Part shown: positions 46,187 through 59,118 of the stretch, piece by piece | How positions within the stretch are numbered: the stretch's first letter is position 1 | Layout of the letters: each line of letters begins with the position of its first letter | DNA from: Aegilops tauschii subsp. strangulata | Lineage: Eukaryota > Streptophyta > Magnoliopsida > Poales > Poaceae | Length of the DNA: 64,000 nt | Assembly (NCBI RefSeq): GCF_002575655.3 | Contig: NC_053037.3 | Location: 253,613,135-253,677,134, forward strand | Direction: 5' to 3' | Translations under genes and position numbers: made by a program | The notes under the pieces: generated by a model | What the model was told of the DNA's origin: nothing | What the model saw: only the letters and a program-made list of their open reading frames with translations | Database searches by the model: none

Positions 46187-48831
46187 AAAAGGTGCACTTC
46201 CCAAGGATACCAAACAAACGTGCATCACGCAGAGCAATAAAAACAGCACGTAAATGTTCCAAATGTTCTTCCAAAGATTTGCTATAAATCAGTATATCAT
46301 CAAAATAGACTAGCACAAATCGTCCAATAAAAGCACGTAAAACTTCGTTCATTAGTCTCATGAAAGTACTAGGTGCATTAGTTAACCCAAAAGGCATGAC
46401 TAACCACTCATATAAACCAAACTTAGTTTTAAATGCTGTTTTCTATTCATCTCCCAGTTTCATACGAATTTGATGGTATCCACTACGCAAATCAACTGTA
46501 GAGCCACTCAATTCATCAAGCATATCATCTAGCCTAGGAATAGGATGACGATAACGAATAGTAATGTTATTAATGCCTCTACAATCAACACACATACGCG
46601 ATGTACCATCCTTTTTAGGCACAAGTATAATAGGAACAGCACAGGACTAAGAGATTCGCGTATATAACCTTTGTCGAGCAGCTCCTGTACTTGACGCATA
46701 ATCTCCTTCGTCTCCTCTGGATTGGTACGGTATGGTGCACGGTTGGGTAGCGATGCACCGGGAATTAAATCAATTTGATGCTCAATCCCTCGAATAGGTG
46801 GTAATCCCGGTGGCACGTCTTGTGGGAAGACGTCAGCGAACTCCTGCAAAATGTAAGTGACAGCAAGGGGCAAAGAGGAAGGCACGTCCTCGAATAAAAA
46901 TAATGCCTCTTTGCACACAAAAGCATAGCAAACAGATTTGTTGAAATCTAGCTCATCAATATCAGATTTTGTGGCAAGTAAACATGCACTTTTCAATTTA
47001 ATTTCAGAACAACACTAGATGGTTTATTATTAGGTTTCATTTGTTGCTCAAAGTCTTTTGCCACAATCTGATTTTCACTCTTATTTTTCTCCTGTTTTGC
47101 TTTATTAGCTCTATTAATGTCATCTTTCAAAATGGAATCAGGAGTCATAGGAAGGAAAGTAATATTTTTATCCTTATGAACAAGAGTATACTGATTGTTT
47201 CTACCATGGTGTACAGAATTTTTATCAAATTGCCATGGTCTACCAAGTAATAAGGAACATGCTTGCATGGGTACCACATCACAATCAACATAATCAGCAT
47301 ATGTAGAGATACTAAAATGCACACGAACAGTACGTGTTACCTTAACCTTGCCGCTGTTGTTGAACCATTGGATGTAGTAAGGATGTGGATGTGGTCTTGT
47401 GGTGAGAGATAGTTTCTCCACCATCTCCATGCTAGCCAAGTTGTTACAGCTCCCTCCATCTATGATGACGCGAACAGAACGTTCCTTCACAACTCCCTTT
47501 GTATGGAACAAATTATGCCTCTGATTTTGCTCTGCTTGTGTGACCTGCACACTCAAAACACGTTGCGCAACTAAACATTCATACCTGTCAGCGTCTTCAG
47601 GAGCCATGTATTGCGTCTCATTTTTAGAATCATCTCCACCATGTTCTTCACGTGTAATAAGAGCCAAAGTCTCCTCATCATAGTCACTAGCGGACTCATA
47701 CCCACCATCCTCAGTAGCAATCATGACACGCTGAGATTTGCATTCTCTCGCATAATGTCCTCTTCCCTTACAACGACGACAAATAAAATCACTTGTGTGC
47801 CCTGTTGACGCCATGGAAGAAGAAGAGCTCTGTGCAGGCCTGACAGGTGTGCTCTTGGCAGAGAGTGGTGGTTGTGCCTGCTTTCTTGTATCACGGCTGG
47901 AGGTGGCACCTCATGGAGGTGATGGTGAAGTGGAAGTAGAGGATGCACGTGGTGTCCATGATGAAGGTCGACCTGCAGAAAAGTTAGTTCGCGCCAATGC
48001 CTGTCGATCCTGCACTTCACGTTCAGCTTTACAAGCAAGATAGAATAAACGAGTGATATTATTATAATCCTTATACTCTAGAATGGTCTGAATCTCTTTA
48101 TTTAATCCGCCCATAAAACGTGCAAGCATAGCTTCAATCTCCTCAACAATACCACATCTAATCATGCCAGTTTGTAATTCCTGATAATATTATTCTACAA
48201 AAAATTTCCCTTGTCTTAAGCGCTGCAATTTTTGAAGTAATTCACGTTGATAATATGGTGGAACCCAACGAGTACACATAGCAGTTTTCAAAGCAGCCCA
48301 AGTAGCTGGAACATGATATAATCTACAATGTTCAGACCACCAAACACATGCAAAGCTAGTGAAAGCACAAACAGCAGCAGGAACACGTCTCTCCTCAGGA
48401 TATTGTAAACATGTAAATCGTTGTTCAGTTTCTAACTCCCAAGTAAGATATATATCAGGAACATATCTACCCTCAAATGGTGGAATATTCAATTTCAGTT
48501 TAGGGAGATGGTCATGATCTCGTACCTGAGGTGGTGGTGCCGGCCTACCGTTGCGAATATATACCTGAGGTCGACCTGCTGGTGGTGGTGCTGGTGGCTG
48601 CACGTAGTTCTGATTTTGATCAACCTCATCCTCATAATCGCCCGCATAATCGTCATCCTCCTCAGCCGCCGCAGTAGCAGGAGCCAAAGAAGCATCAACA
48701 GTAGGTGCAGCGGCACCCGAATTTTGACCAGTCTCAATTGGAACGCGCTATGGTCGTCCCACTTGATTTGGAAGGCGGCGTTGGAGATGTGGTTGTTGTT
48801 GTTGTAGAGGTGCGACATATGCAGCCGGTGG
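46187..48831 (-). pseudogene. gag-pol: CR-D gag-RT fragment, degenerate
   Basis: Minus-strand CR polyprotein from the middle of gag (48831) to the RT palm (46187), where a plus-strand LTR cuts it. Damage: TAG in gag near 48750, altered reading at 48190-48200, a TGA at 47911 after SPSPP, 1-nt deletions near 47008 and 46644, and a short deletion near 46497 in the RT. The knuckle ([14 protein letters not shown]) and protease IIDGGS are readable (46993-47814). Its gag N-terminus lies beyond CR-C, at 56732. Confidence 0.88.
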
Positions 48832-49749
48832 TGATAGAGGCAAAGGTGTCCCGTCTTTCGATGAGATGATGAATATCGCTTTGATGGAAGTCGACTTTGA
48901 CGATCCGACTACGAACGTGCGAGGACGTCGCGCCTTAGCAATCGCTAAACCAACTCCGAGAGGTTATCGACCACGCCGGAGCACGATCAACCTGACCACG
49001 AGGGTCTGTTTCCTGCGAGCAAACGAAGAACAAGCAAGAAACTGAGATTGCAATCTGGATATTGCGAATATAAGATGAAAGCTATATTGATCAAGGTGGA
49101 GTTCTGTGACGCCTTTGTCTGGTCGCTGAACACAAACGAAGTATGCGAAGTTGCAGCTATGGCGAACTTTTAATCTAAACAAAACCCCAAAGTCTAAACG
49201 ACGCCCTAAGGGCTGTATATATGGAGGAAGAGGGGGGAATTTCGTGGCCCTTGAGGAAGGGGTCCGAAACCAACCCTATCTCTTGTTTCCCCACACATAC
49301 GGACTCTAAAAACAACCTATACTTATGTATTTCGAAATTACATGGGCCTGGCCCAATAATAAGGTGACGCAGCACCTAGAATAGCCTCTGGACGAAAGTT
49401 ATGAAGTAGCATCTTGTATATTTCGTCCAAGGCTTCATGCACGCATTATGGTGGCTTCAACGTCCTGAAATCATCACTTGTAACTCCGTTCTTGTTCCCC
49501 ATGCGCATGCCATCATCTACATGCTTTTTCTTGCTCCAATGTTCATCCTTCTCAAAGCTAGGCCCTTCATTTGTAAGCAAAACAAATGTATCCAATTTAG
49601 GCAGCATCATATTCTCATGAACATTAGAATCATTACCAAGAAAAGAAAGTACCTGGTAATTTAATTGGCGTGCGCAAGCTCTAGTAATTGGTCCAGTATG
49701 TATAGCAGCAGGCGCTGTGGGTGTAACAATGGTATTGATGTCCTCATCA
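48832..49749 (-). repeat. CR-C 3' LTR
   Basis: 918 bp, minus strand, TGATG...ATCA. Purine tract at 49750-49762. It encodes the last part of gag-pol, with changes such as RACARQL for RARARQL. Confidence 0.93.
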
Positions 49750-52700
49750 TCCTCCCCTTCTTGAAATGAAGTCGTCCTCGACGGAAGCTCATCTTCCTCA
49801 CCCAAATAAGGCTTCAAATCTGCAATGTTAAAAGTGGGACTAACCCCAAAATCTGCAGGCAGCTCAAGTTTATATGCATTATCATTTATTTTCTCTAATA
49901 CCTTAAAAGGACCATCAGCACGTGGCATTAGCTTTGATTTGCGCAAATCAGGAAATCTATCCTTACGCAAATGTAACCAAACAAGATCTCTAGGTGCAAA
50001 CACAACATGTTTTCTACCCTTATCTCCAGCAAGTTTATATTTAGCATTCATACGCTCAATGTTTTCCTTAGTTAACTCATGCATTTTTAAGATCAATTCA
50101 GCACGTTGTTTAGCATTAAAATTAACCTTCTTCGAAGATGGAAGAGGCAACAAATCAATAGGTGCACGAGGTAGGAAACCATACACAATTTCAAAAGGGC
50201 ACATCTTTGTAGTAGAATGCAATGAACGATTATAAGCAAACTCAATATGAGGCAAGCATTCTTCCCACATTTTCTTATTATTCTTCAAAACAGCCCTAAG
50301 CATAGTAGACAATGTTCTATTGACTACTTCAGTTTGTCCATCAGTTTGGGGGTGACAAGTAGTACTAAAAAGCAGTTTAGTCCCCAACTTAGCCCATAAA
50401 CATCTCCAAAAGTGGCTAAGAAATTTAGTATCACGATCTGAAACAATAGTATTTGGCACACCATGCAAGCGAATAATTTCACGAAAGAACAAATCAGGAA
50501 CATTAACAGCATCATCGCTTTTATGACATGGTATAAAGTGTGCCATTTTCAAGAATCTATCCACGACAACAAATATGCTATCCCTCCCCTTCTTTGTTCG
50601 AGGTAAACCTAAAACAAAGTCCATAGATATATCCTCCCAAGGAACACTAGGTACAGGCAAAGGCATATATAAACCATGAGGATTGAGTCGTGACTTAGCT
50701 TTTTGACATGTAGTGCAGCGAGCAACAAAACGCTCAACATCCCGTCTCATCTTTGGCCAAAAGAAATGTGTAGCAAGTACGTCCTCCGTCTTCTTCACGC
50801 CAAAGTGTCCCATGAATCCTCCTCCATGCGCCTCCTGCAACAACAAAAGACGAAGAGAGCTAGCTGGAATGCATAGGTTGTTAGCACGAAACACAAATCC
50901 ATCATTAATGACAAACTTGTTCCAGGTTCTTCCTTCTTTACAATTCTGCAATACATCTTTAAAATCAGCATCATGCACATATTGATCTTTGATGGTCTCC
51001 AAACCAAATATTTTGAAGTCAAGTTGTGAATGCATAGTATAGCGACGACACAATGCATCAGCAATAACATTTTCTTTACCCTTCTTGTGTTTAATGACAT
51101 AAGGGAAAGTTTCAATGAATTCAACCCATTTAGCATGTCTACGATTCAGTTTAGCTTGACTTTTAATATGTTTCAAAGATTCATGATCAGAATGTATAAC
51201 AAATTCTTTGGGCCATAAATAATGTTGCCATGTTTCTAAAGTCCGAACAAGAGCATATAGTTCTTTATCATAAGTAGAATAATTCAGACTAGGCCCACTC
51301 AATTTTTCAGAAAAGTATGCAACAGGTTTGCCATCTTGTAATAACACACCTCCTAATCCAATTCCACTAGCATCACATTCAAGCTCAAAAGTCTTATTAA
51401 AATCAGGAAGTTGGAGTAAAGGAGCATGTGTCAACTTATCTTTCAATACCGTGAAGGCTTCGTCCTGTGCGGTACCCCAAACAAAAGGCACATCCTTCTT
51501 TGTAAGCTCGTTGAGAGGTGCAGCAATGGTGCTAAAATCTCTCACAAAACGCCTATAGAAACCAGCGAGTCCAAGAAAACTCCGCACTTGTGTGACCGTT
51601 TTGGGCTGCGGCCAACTCTCAATAGCTTCAATCTTGGCTTTATCAACTTCAATTCCCTGTGGAGTAACAACATAGCCAAGAAAAGATACTCGGTCGGTGC
51701 AAAAGGTGCACTTCCCAAGGTTACCAAACAAACGTGCATCACGTAGAGCAATAAAAACAGCACGTAAATGTTCCAAATGTTCTTCCAAAGATTTGCTATA
51801 AATCAGTATATCATCAAAATAGACTACCACAAATCGTCCAATGAAAGCACGTAAAACTTCGTTCATTAGTCTCATGAAAGTACTAGGTGCATTAGTTAAC
51901 CCAAAAGGCATGACTAACCACTCATATAAACCAAACTTAGTTTTAAATGCAGTTTTCCATTCATCTCCCAATTTCATACGAATTTGATGGTATCCACTAC
52001 GCACATCAACTTTGGAGAATATTGTAGAGCCACTCAATTCATCAAGCATATCATCTAGCCTAGGAATAGGATGACGATAACGAATAGTAATATTATTAAT
52101 GCCTCTACAATCAACACACATACGCGACGTACCATCCTTTTTAGGCACTAGTATAATAGGAACAGCACAAGGACTAAGAGATTCGCGTATATAACCTTTG
52201 TCGAGCAGCTCCTGTACTTGACGCATAATCTCCTTCGTCTCCTCTGGATTGGTACGGTATGGTGCATGGTTGGGTAGCGATGCACCGGGAATTAAGTCAA
52301 TTTGATGCTCAATCCCTCGAATAGGTGGTAATCCCGGTGGCACGTCTTGTGGGAAGACGTCAGCGAACTCCTGCAAAATGTTAGTGACAGCAGGGGGCAA
52401 AGAGGAAGGCACGTCCTCGACTGAAAATAATGCCTCTTTGCACACAAAAGCATAGCAAACAGATTTGTTGAAATCTAGCTCATCAATATCAGATTTTGTG
52501 GCAAGTAAACATGCACTTTTCAATTTAATTTCAGAAACAACACTAGATGGTTTATTATTAGGTTTCATTTGTTGCTCAAATTCCTTTGCCACAATCTGAT
52601 TTTCAGTCTTATTTTTCTCCTGTTTTGCTTTATTAGCTCTATTAATGTCATCTTTCAAAATGGAATCAGGAGTCATAGGAAGCAAAGTAATATTTTTATC

Positions 52701-54569
52701 CTTATGAACAAGAGTATACTGATTGTTTCTACCATGGTGTACAGAATTTTTATCAAATTGCCATGGTCTACCTAGTAATAAGGGACATGCTTGCATGGGT
52801 ACCACATCACAATCAACATAATCAGCATATGTAGCGATACTAAAATGCACACGAACAGTACGTGTTACCTTAACCTTGCCGCTGTTGTTGAACCATTGGA
52901 TGTAGTAAGGATGTGGATGTGGTCTTGTGGTGAGAGATAGCTTCTCCACCATCTCCATGCTAGCCAAGTTGTTACAGCTCCCTCCATCTATGATGACGCG
53001 AACAGAACGTTCCTTCACAACTCCCTTTGTATGGAACAAATTATGCCTCTGATTTTGCTCTGCTTGTGTGACCTGCACACTCAAAACACGTTGAGCAACT
53101 AAACATTCATACCTGTCAGCGTCTTCAGGAGCCATGTATTGCGTCTCATTTTCAGAATCATCGCCACCATGTTCTTCACGTGTAATAAGAGACAAAGTCT
53201 CCTCATCATAGTCACTAGCGGACTCATACCCACCATCCTCAGTAGCAATCATTACACGCTGAGATTTGCATTCTCTCGCAAAATGTCCTCTTCCCTTACA
53301 ACGACGACAAATAATATCACTTGTGTGCCCTGTCGATGCCATGGAAGAAGAAGAGCTCTGCGCAGGCCCGGCAGGTGTGTTCTTGGCAGAGAGTGGTGGT
53401 TGTGCCTGCTTTCTTGTATCACGGCTGGAGGTGGCACATGATGGAGGTGATGGTGAAGTGGAAGTAGAAGATGCACGCGGTGTCCATGATGAAGGTCGAC
53501 CTGCAGAAAAGTTAGTTCGCGCCAATGGCTGTTGATCCTGCACTTCACGTTCAGCTTTACAAGCAAGATGGAATAAACGAGTGATATTATTATAATCCTT
53601 ATACTCTAGAATGGTCTGAATCTCTTTATTTAATCCACCCATAAAACGTGCAAGCATAGCTTCATTCTCCTCAACAATACCACATCTAATCATGCCAGTT
53701 TGTAATTCCTGATAATATTCTTCTACAGAATTTTTCCCTTGTCTTAAACGCTGCAATTTTTGAAGTAATTCACATTGATAATATGGTGGAACCCAACGAG
53801 TACGCATAGCAGTTTTCAAAGCAGCCCAAGTAGCTGGAACAGGATATAATCTACAATGTTCAGACCACCAAACACATGCAAAGCTAGTGAAAGCACAAAC
53901 AGCAGCAGGAACACGTCTCTCCTCAGGATATTGTAAACATGTAAATCGTTGTTCAGTTTCTAACTCCCAAGTAAGATATATATCAGGAACATATCTACCC
54001 TCAAATGGTGGAATATTCAATTTCAGTTTAGGGACATGGTCATGATCTCGTACCTGAGGTGGTGGTGCCGGCCTACCGTTGCGAATATATACCTGAGGTC
54101 GACCTGCTGGTGGTGGTGCTGGTGGCTGCACGTAGTTCTGATTTTGATCAACCTCATCCTCATAATCGCCCGCATAATCGTCATCCTCCTCAGCCGCCGC
54201 AGGAGCAGGAGCCAAAGAAGCATCAACAGTAGGTGCAGCAGCACCCGAATTTTGACCAGTCTCAATTGGAACGCGTTGTGCCCGTCCCACTTGATTTGGA
54301 AGGCGGCGTTGGAGATGTGGTTGTTGTTGTTGTAGAGGTGCGACATGTGCAGCCGGTGGTGGTTGGGGAAGACGCTTGAGTAATTCAGTAAACTTGTTAT
54401 CCAGCTTTGTCTCGAATGACTTCTCCACGGCATCTATCTTCTCCATAGCCTCTTCAAATCTGTTTAGCACATCTCCCACCTGGCCACTCATCATTTGCTG
54501 AAATTTATCATGCAACTCCTTGTTCGTCATGTTCTCCCAATCAGTCTCATCGGCTTGTGAACCTGCCAT
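49446..54569 (-). CDS. gag-pol: CR-C gag-pol polyprotein, intact
   Basis: 1707 codons from the ATG at 54569, collinear with CR-A without any indel in length. Knuckle, protease DGG, YFDD, RNase H Asp residues, integrase HHCC and DD35E are all present. Changes include [10 protein letters not shown] for [17 protein letters not shown] for [15 protein letters not shown] for [15 protein letters not shown] for APGDLVW and a Cys in the terminal RARARQL box. Probably still capable of enzyme activity, though several changes touch conserved motifs. Confidence 0.95.
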   Translation of the reverse strand: MAGSQADETDWENMTNKELHDKFQQMMSGQVGDVLNRFEEAMEKIDAVEKSFETKLDNKFTELLKRLPQPPPAAHVAPLQQQQPHLQRRLPNQVGRAQRVPIETGQNSGAAAPTVDASLAPAPAAAEEDDDYAGDYEDEVDQNQNYVQPPAPPPAGRPQVYIRNGRPAPPPQVRDHDHVPKLKLNIPPFEGRYVPDIYLTWELETEQRFTCLQYPEERRVPAAVCAFTSFACVWWSEHCRLYPVPATWAALKTAMRTRWVPPYYQCELLQKLQRLRQGKNSVEEYYQELQTGMIRCGIVEENEAMLARFMGGLNKEIQTILEYKDYNNITRLFHLACKAEREVQDQQPLARTNFSAGRPSSWTPRASSTSTSPSPPSCATSSRDTRKQAQPPLSAKNTPAGPAQSSSSSMASTGHTSDIICRRCKGRGHFARECKSQRVMIATEDGGYESASDYDEETLSLITREEHGGDDSENETQYMAPEDADRYECLVAQRVLSVQVTQAEQNQRHNLFHTKGVVKERSVRVIIDGGSCNNLASMEMVEKLSLTTRPHPHPYYIQWFNNSGKVKVTRTVRVHFSIATYADYVDCDVVPMQACPLLLGRPWQFDKNSVHHGRNNQYTLVHKDKNITLLPMTPDSILKDDINRANKAKQEKNKTENQIVAKEFEQQMKPNNKPSSVVSEIKLKSACLLATKSDIDELDFNKSVCYAFVCKEALFSVEDVPSSLPPAVTNILQEFADVFPQDVPPGLPPIRGIEHQIDLIPGASLPNHAPYRTNPEETKEIMRQVQELLDKGYIRESLSPCAVPIILVPKKDGTSRMCVDCRGINNITIRYRHPIPRLDDMLDELSGSTIFSKVDVRSGYHQIRMKLGDEWKTAFKTKFGLYEWLVMPFGLTNAPSTFMRLMNEVLRAFIGRFVVVYFDDILIYSKSLEEHLEHLRAVFIALRDARLFGNLGKCTFCTDRVSFLGYVVTPQGIEVDKAKIEAIESWPQPKTVTQVRSFLGLAGFYRRFVRDFSTIAAPLNELTKKDVPFVWGTAQDEAFTVLKDKLTHAPLLQLPDFNKTFELECDASGIGLGGVLLQDGKPVAYFSEKLSGPSLNYSTYDKELYALVRTLETWQHYLWPKEFVIHSDHESLKHIKSQAKLNRRHAKWVEFIETFPYVIKHKKGKENVIADALCRRYTMHSQLDFKIFGLETIKDQYVHDADFKDVLQNCKEGRTWNKFVINDGFVFRANNLCIPASSLRLLLLQEAHGGGFMGHFGVKKTEDVLATHFFWPKMRRDVERFVARCTTCQKAKSRLNPHGLYMPLPVPSVPWEDISMDFVLGLPRTKKGRDSIFVVVDRFLKMAHFIPCHKSDDAVNVPDLFFREIIRLHGVPNTIVSDRDTKFLSHFWRCLWAKLGTKLLFSTTCHPQTDGQTEVVNRTLSTMLRAVLKNNKKMWEECLPHIEFAYNRSLHSTTKMCPFEIVYGFLPRAPIDLLPLPSSKKVNFNAKQRAELILKMHELTKENIERMNAKYKLAGDKGRKHVVFAPRDLVWLHLRKDRFPDLRKSKLMPRADGPFKVLEKINDNAYKLELPADFGVSPTFNIADLKPYLGEEDELPSRTTSFQEGEDDEDINTIVTPTAPAAIHTGPITRACARQLNYQVLSFLGNDSNVHENMMLPKLDTFVLLTNEGPSFEKDEHWSKKKHVDDGMRMGNKNGVTSDDFRTLKPP

Positions 54570-55809
54570 GGTTAGCAGCAATAGAAACACAAAAGAATAT
54601 GATCCTGCAGACTACTAGAAGTGGTGGTGATGGTGGTGTGTCACAAAACCTTCAAGCGAAACTCAAATTCTTACCAGTTCTTACCCAGCAGCAGGTGGTG
54701 ATCGGCAACCGTTGTAGTCAAAAACTCTCAAAGCTTGGATATAGCGATTACCAGGGAGAGTCAAACGCACGATGTAGACTTATGTGGAGCTGGGAAGGCT
54801 TATAATATGGTAGCAAACTGGTAAGCAATAATCAATTCAGAGATGCAAAGTTGAATAAACGCTCAACGACGGTACTGTGCTGGTCCTAGGCTAGACCGTG
54901 CTAGAGACGCAAGCCTAGAACACTAACAAAATCACGGCGCTGCACGTAAACAAGGGAAAAGCACACTCTGGAATTTTTTTCGCTCTTTTTTTTTCGCTTT
55001 TTTTTCGCGCTCTTTTTTTTTGCGAAAAATCACTATAATGGCGAGTGTCTCAAAACTCTTCCCAGGTCAAACTGACAGGATGGGCACAAAATTTTTTGAC
55101 TATTTTTTTTTCGGAAATCAGGGCAGCGACGAGGAAAAAGGGCGACAAAAAATCACTATGATGGCGAGTGTCTCAAAACACTACCCGGGGCCTAAAAATA
55201 GGATAGGGAAAAAATATTTTTGGTTGCCGAAATTTTGGCCTAAAAACTGCCCGGGGGTCTCCAGACTCGTTTTTTTTTCGAGACCTACTCAGGCAAGGAA
55301 ACACGAAACGGAAAATATATGGATCTCTAAAACCAACCGAATATGAAAAGAACTCGGATTGGTGGTGGATATATGGTGATAGGATATGGCAGCGGTGGTG
55401 GTATATGGTAGCGTTGGTGGTATATGGATACGGATCGGTGGTGGTATATGGATACGGATTGGTGGTGGTATATAGATACGGATTCAGAGCGGTGGCGGAT
55501 AAGCAATGGTGGTAGATGGCAAGGCGATGATGATGGTGCGGCGGCGGCGTGACAACTTATGACCAGAACTCGAAACTCTAAAAGACTAGACTCTAAGACC
55601 AGCAACTTGACACGACGATGCAACCGCAAATTCAACAAAGCAAAAACCCTAAAAAGATTATGCAAAGGCTCAGATTGGTTCGGATATGATGAACTAACCC
55701 TAATTTTTTTTGTGGCTTTTTCGTGGACTGTAGGTATGAAGAACAGACTCGATCTAAACTACGAAAAACTGTAAAATCTCACCGAGCAACCTGGAAATCT
55801 GATACCACT
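54570..55809 (-). other. CR-C 5' leader and primer-binding site
   Basis: PBS TGGTATCAGA on the minus strand at 55798-55807. The hairpin region lies near 54880-54915. The GGCGAGTGTCTCAAAAC block is present twice (near 55039 and 55162). A short tandem repeat based on GGTATATGGATACGGAT lies near 55401-55490. The upstream frame starts at 55665. Confidence 0.8.
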
Positions 55810-56726
55810 TGATAGAGGCAAAGGTGTCCCGTCTTTCGATGAGATGATGAATATCGCTTTGATGGAAGTCGACTTTGACGATCCGACTACGAACGTGCGA
55901 GGACGTCGCGCCTTAGCAATCGCTAAACCAACTCCGAGAGGTTATCGACCACGCCGGAGCACGATCAACCTAACCACGAGGGTCTGTTTCCTGCGAGCAA
56001 ACGAAGAACAAGCAAGAAACTGAGATTGCAATCTGGATATTGCAAATATAAGATGAAAGCTTTATTGATCAAGGTGGAGTTCTGTGACGCCTTTGTCTGG
56101 TCGCTGAACACAAACGAAGTACGCGAAGTTGCAGCTATGGCAAACTTTTAATCTAAACAAAACCCATAGTCTAAACGACGCCCTAAGGGCTGTATATATG
56201 GAGGAAGAGGGGGGAATTTCGTGGCCCTTGAGGAAGGGGTCCGAAACCAACCCTATCTCTTGTTTCCCCACACATACGGACTCTAAAAACAGCCTATACT
56301 TATGTATTTCGAAATTACATGGGCCTGGCCCAATAATAAGGTGACGCAGCACCTAGAATAGCCTCTGGACGAAAGTTATGAAGTAGCATCTTGTATATTT
56401 CGTCCAAGGCTTCATGCACGCATTATGGTGGCTTCAACGTCCTGAAATCATCACTTGTAACTCCGTTCTTGTTCCCCATGCGCATGCCATCATCTACATG
56501 CTTGTTCTTGCTCCAATGTTCATCCTTCTCAAAGCTAGGCCCTTCATTTGTAAGCAAAACAAATGTATCCAATTTAGGCAGCATCATATTCTCATGAACA
56601 TTAGAATCATTACCAAGAAACGAAAGTACCTGGTAATCTAATTGGCGTGCGCGAGCTCTAGTAATTGGTCCAGTATGTATAGCAGCAGGGGCTGTGGGTG
56701 TAACAATGGTATTGATGTCCTCATCA
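55810..56726 (-). repeat. CR-C 5' LTR
   Basis: 917 bp, minus strand, CR-type U3 and R-U5. Its U3 tip is joined through the TSD to CR-D gag, which creates an in-frame fusion (see 56423-56941). Confidence 0.93.
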
Positions 56727-56941
56727 GGTGGTGGTTGGGGAAGACGCTTGAGTAAGTCAGTAAACTTGTTAGCCAGCTTTGTCTCGAACGACTTCTCCAC
56801 GGCATCTATCTTCTCCATAGCCTCTTCAAATCTGTTTAGCACATCTCCCACCTGGCCACTCATCATTTGCTGAAATTTATCATGCAACTCCTTGTTCGTC
56901 ATGTTCTCCCAATCAGCCTCATCGGCTTGTGATCCTGCCAT
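56423..56941 (-). CDS. Chimeric frame: CR-D gag N-terminus fused to LTR-encoded CR tail
   Basis: From the CR-D gag ATG at 56941, 70 codons of gag ([14 protein letters not shown] to LPQPPP) run in frame through the GGTGG junction into the CR-C 5' LTR, continue as [19 protein letters not shown] and stop at 56423: about 172 residues. The upstream leader and 5' LTR of CR-D (58202-59118) are complete, so a promoter faces this frame, and the CR-C LTR can supply an RNA 3' end. Expression is not shown. Confidence 0.75.
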   Translation of the reverse strand: MAGSQADEADWENMTNKELHDKFQQMMSGQVGDVLNRFEEAMEKIDAVEKSFETKLANKFTDLLKRLPQPPPDEDINTIVTPTAPAAIHTGPITRARARQLDYQVLSFLGNDSNVHENMMLPKLDTFVLLTNEGPSFEKDEHWSKNKHVDDGMRMGNKNGVTSDDFRTLKPP

Positions 56942-58201
56942 GGTTAGCAGCAATAGAAACACAAAAGAATATGATCCTACAGACTACTAGGAAGTGGTGG
57001 TGATGGTGGTGTGTCACAAATCCTTCAAGCGAATCTCAAATTCTTACCAGTTCTTACCCAGCAGCAGGTGGTGATCGGCAACCGTTGTAGTCAAAACTCT
57101 CAAAGCTTGGATAGAGCCATTACCAGGGAGAGTCAAACGCACGATGTAGATGTATGTGGAGCTTGGAAGGCTTATAATATGGTAGCAAAAATGGTCAGCA
57201 ATAATCAATTCAGAGATGCAAAGTTGAATAAACGCTCAACGACGGTACTGTGCTGGTCCTAGGCTAGACCGTGCTAGAGACACGAGCCTAGAACACTAAC
57301 AAAATCACGGCGCTGCACGTAAAAAGGGGAAAAGCACACTCTGGAAAAAAAATTGCTCTTTTTTTCGCGCTTTTTTTGCGCTTTTTTTTGCGGAAAAACA
57401 CTATAATGACGAGTGTCTCAAAACTCTTCCCAGGTCAAACTGACAGGATAGGCACAAAAAAAAAATTTGACTATTTTTTTTCGGAAATCAGGGCAGCGAC
57501 GACGAAAGTGCGACAAAAAATCACTATGATGGCGAGTGTCTCAAAACACTCCCCGGGACCTAAAAATAGGATAGGGAAAAAATATTTTTGGTCGCCGAAA
57601 TTTTGGCCTGAAAACTGCCCGAGGGTCTCCAAACTCTTTTTTTTGCGAGACCTACTCAGGCAAGGAAACACGAAACGGAAAATAGATGGATCTCTAAAAC
57701 AAACCGAATATGAAAAGAACTCGGATTGGTGGTGGATATAAGGTGGTAGGATATGGCAGCGGTGGTGGTATATGGTAGCGGTGGTGGTATATGGATACGG
57801 ATCGGTGCTGGTATATGGATACGGATCGGTGGTGGTATATGGATACGGATTGGTGGCGGTATATGGATACGGATTCAGAGCGGTGGCGGATAAGCAATGG
57901 TGGTAGATGGCAAGGCGATGATGATGGTGCGGCGGCGGCGTGACAACTTATGACCAGAAATCGAAACTCTAAAAGACTAGACTCTAGGACCAGCAACTTG
58001 ACACGACGATGCAACCGCACATTCAACAAAGCAAAACCCCTAAAAAGATTATGCAAAAGCTCAGATTGGTTCGGATATGATGAACTAACCCTAATTTTTT
58101 TTTGTGGCTTTTTCGTGGACTGTAGGTATGAAGAACAGACTCGATCTAAACTATGAAAAACTGTAAAATCTCACCGAGCAACCTGGAAATCTGATACCAC
58201 T
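56942..58201 (-). other. CR-D 5' leader and primer-binding site
   Basis: PBS on the minus strand at 58190-58199. Contains the hairpin region near 57259-57295, the doubled GGCGAGTGTCTCAAAAC-type block, A-runs of the RNA, and a 24-bp tandem repeat (57786-57881). Confidence 0.82.
57786..57881 (-). repeat. 24-bp tandem repeat in the CR-D leader
   Basis: Four units beginning GGTATATGGATACGGAT (plus-strand reading), the last diverging at its end. Same place as the 28-bp repeat of CR-E but a different unit. Confidence 0.85.
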
Positions 58202-59118
58202 TGATAGAGGCAAAGGTGTCCCGTCTTTCGATGAGATGATGGATATCGCTTTGGTGGAAGTCGACTTTGACGATCCGACTACGAACGTGCGATGACGTCG
58301 CGCCTTAGCAATCGCTAAACCAACTCCGAGAGGTTATTGACCACGCCGGAGCACGATCAACCTGACCACGAGGGTCTGTTTCCTGCGAGCAAACGAAGAA
58401 CAAGCAAGAAACTGAAATTGCAATCTGGATATTGCGAATATAAGATGAAAGCTTTATTGATCAAGGTGGGGTTCTGTGACGCCTTTGTCTGGTCGTTGAA
58501 CACAAACGAAGTACGCGAAGTTGCAGCTATGGCGAACTTTTAATCTAAACAAAACCCAAAGTCTAAACGACGCCCTAAGTGCTGTATATATGGAGGAAGA
58601 GGGGGGAATTTCGTGGCCCTTGGGGAAGGGGTCCGAAACCAACCCTATCTCTTGTTTCCCCACACATACGGACTCTAAAAATAGCCTATACTCAAGTATT
58701 TCGAAATTACATGAGCCTGGCCCAATAATAAGGTGACGCAGCACCTAGAATAGCCTCTGGACGAAAGTTATGAAGTAGCATCTTGTATATTTCGTCCAAG
58801 GCTTCATGCACGCATTATGGTGGCTTCAATGTCCTGAAATCATCACTTGTAACTCCGTTCTTGTCCCCCATGCGCATGCCATCATCTCCATTCTTGTTCT
58901 TGCTCCAATGTTCATCCTTCTCAAAGCTAGGCCCTTCATTTGTAAGCAAAACAAATGTATCCACTTTAGGCAGCATCATATTCTCATGAACATTAGAATC
59001 ATTACCAAGAAACGAAAGTACCTGGTAATTTAATTGGCGTGCGCGAGCTCTAGTAATTGGTCCAGTATGTATAGCAGCAGGGGATGTCGGTGTAACAATG
59101 GTATTGATGTCCTCATCA
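58202..59118 (-). repeat. CR-D 5' LTR
   Basis: 917 bp, minus strand, CR type throughout. The right flank GAAGG (59119-59123) is the target site, inside a TAT-type LTR. The partner flank is lost with the left end of CR-D. Confidence 0.92.

Larger units (their letters stand above)
48832..56726 (-). mobile_element. CR-C: complete centromeric-type element inside CR-D gag
   Basis: 7895 bp, minus strand, TSD GGTGG (48827-48831 and 56727-56731), inserted in the Pro-rich part of CR-D gag. LTRs are 918 and 917 bp and differ at about 13 sites by eye, so it is older than CR-A, yet gag-pol is intact. Both LTRs have CR-type R-U5. Confidence 0.95.
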
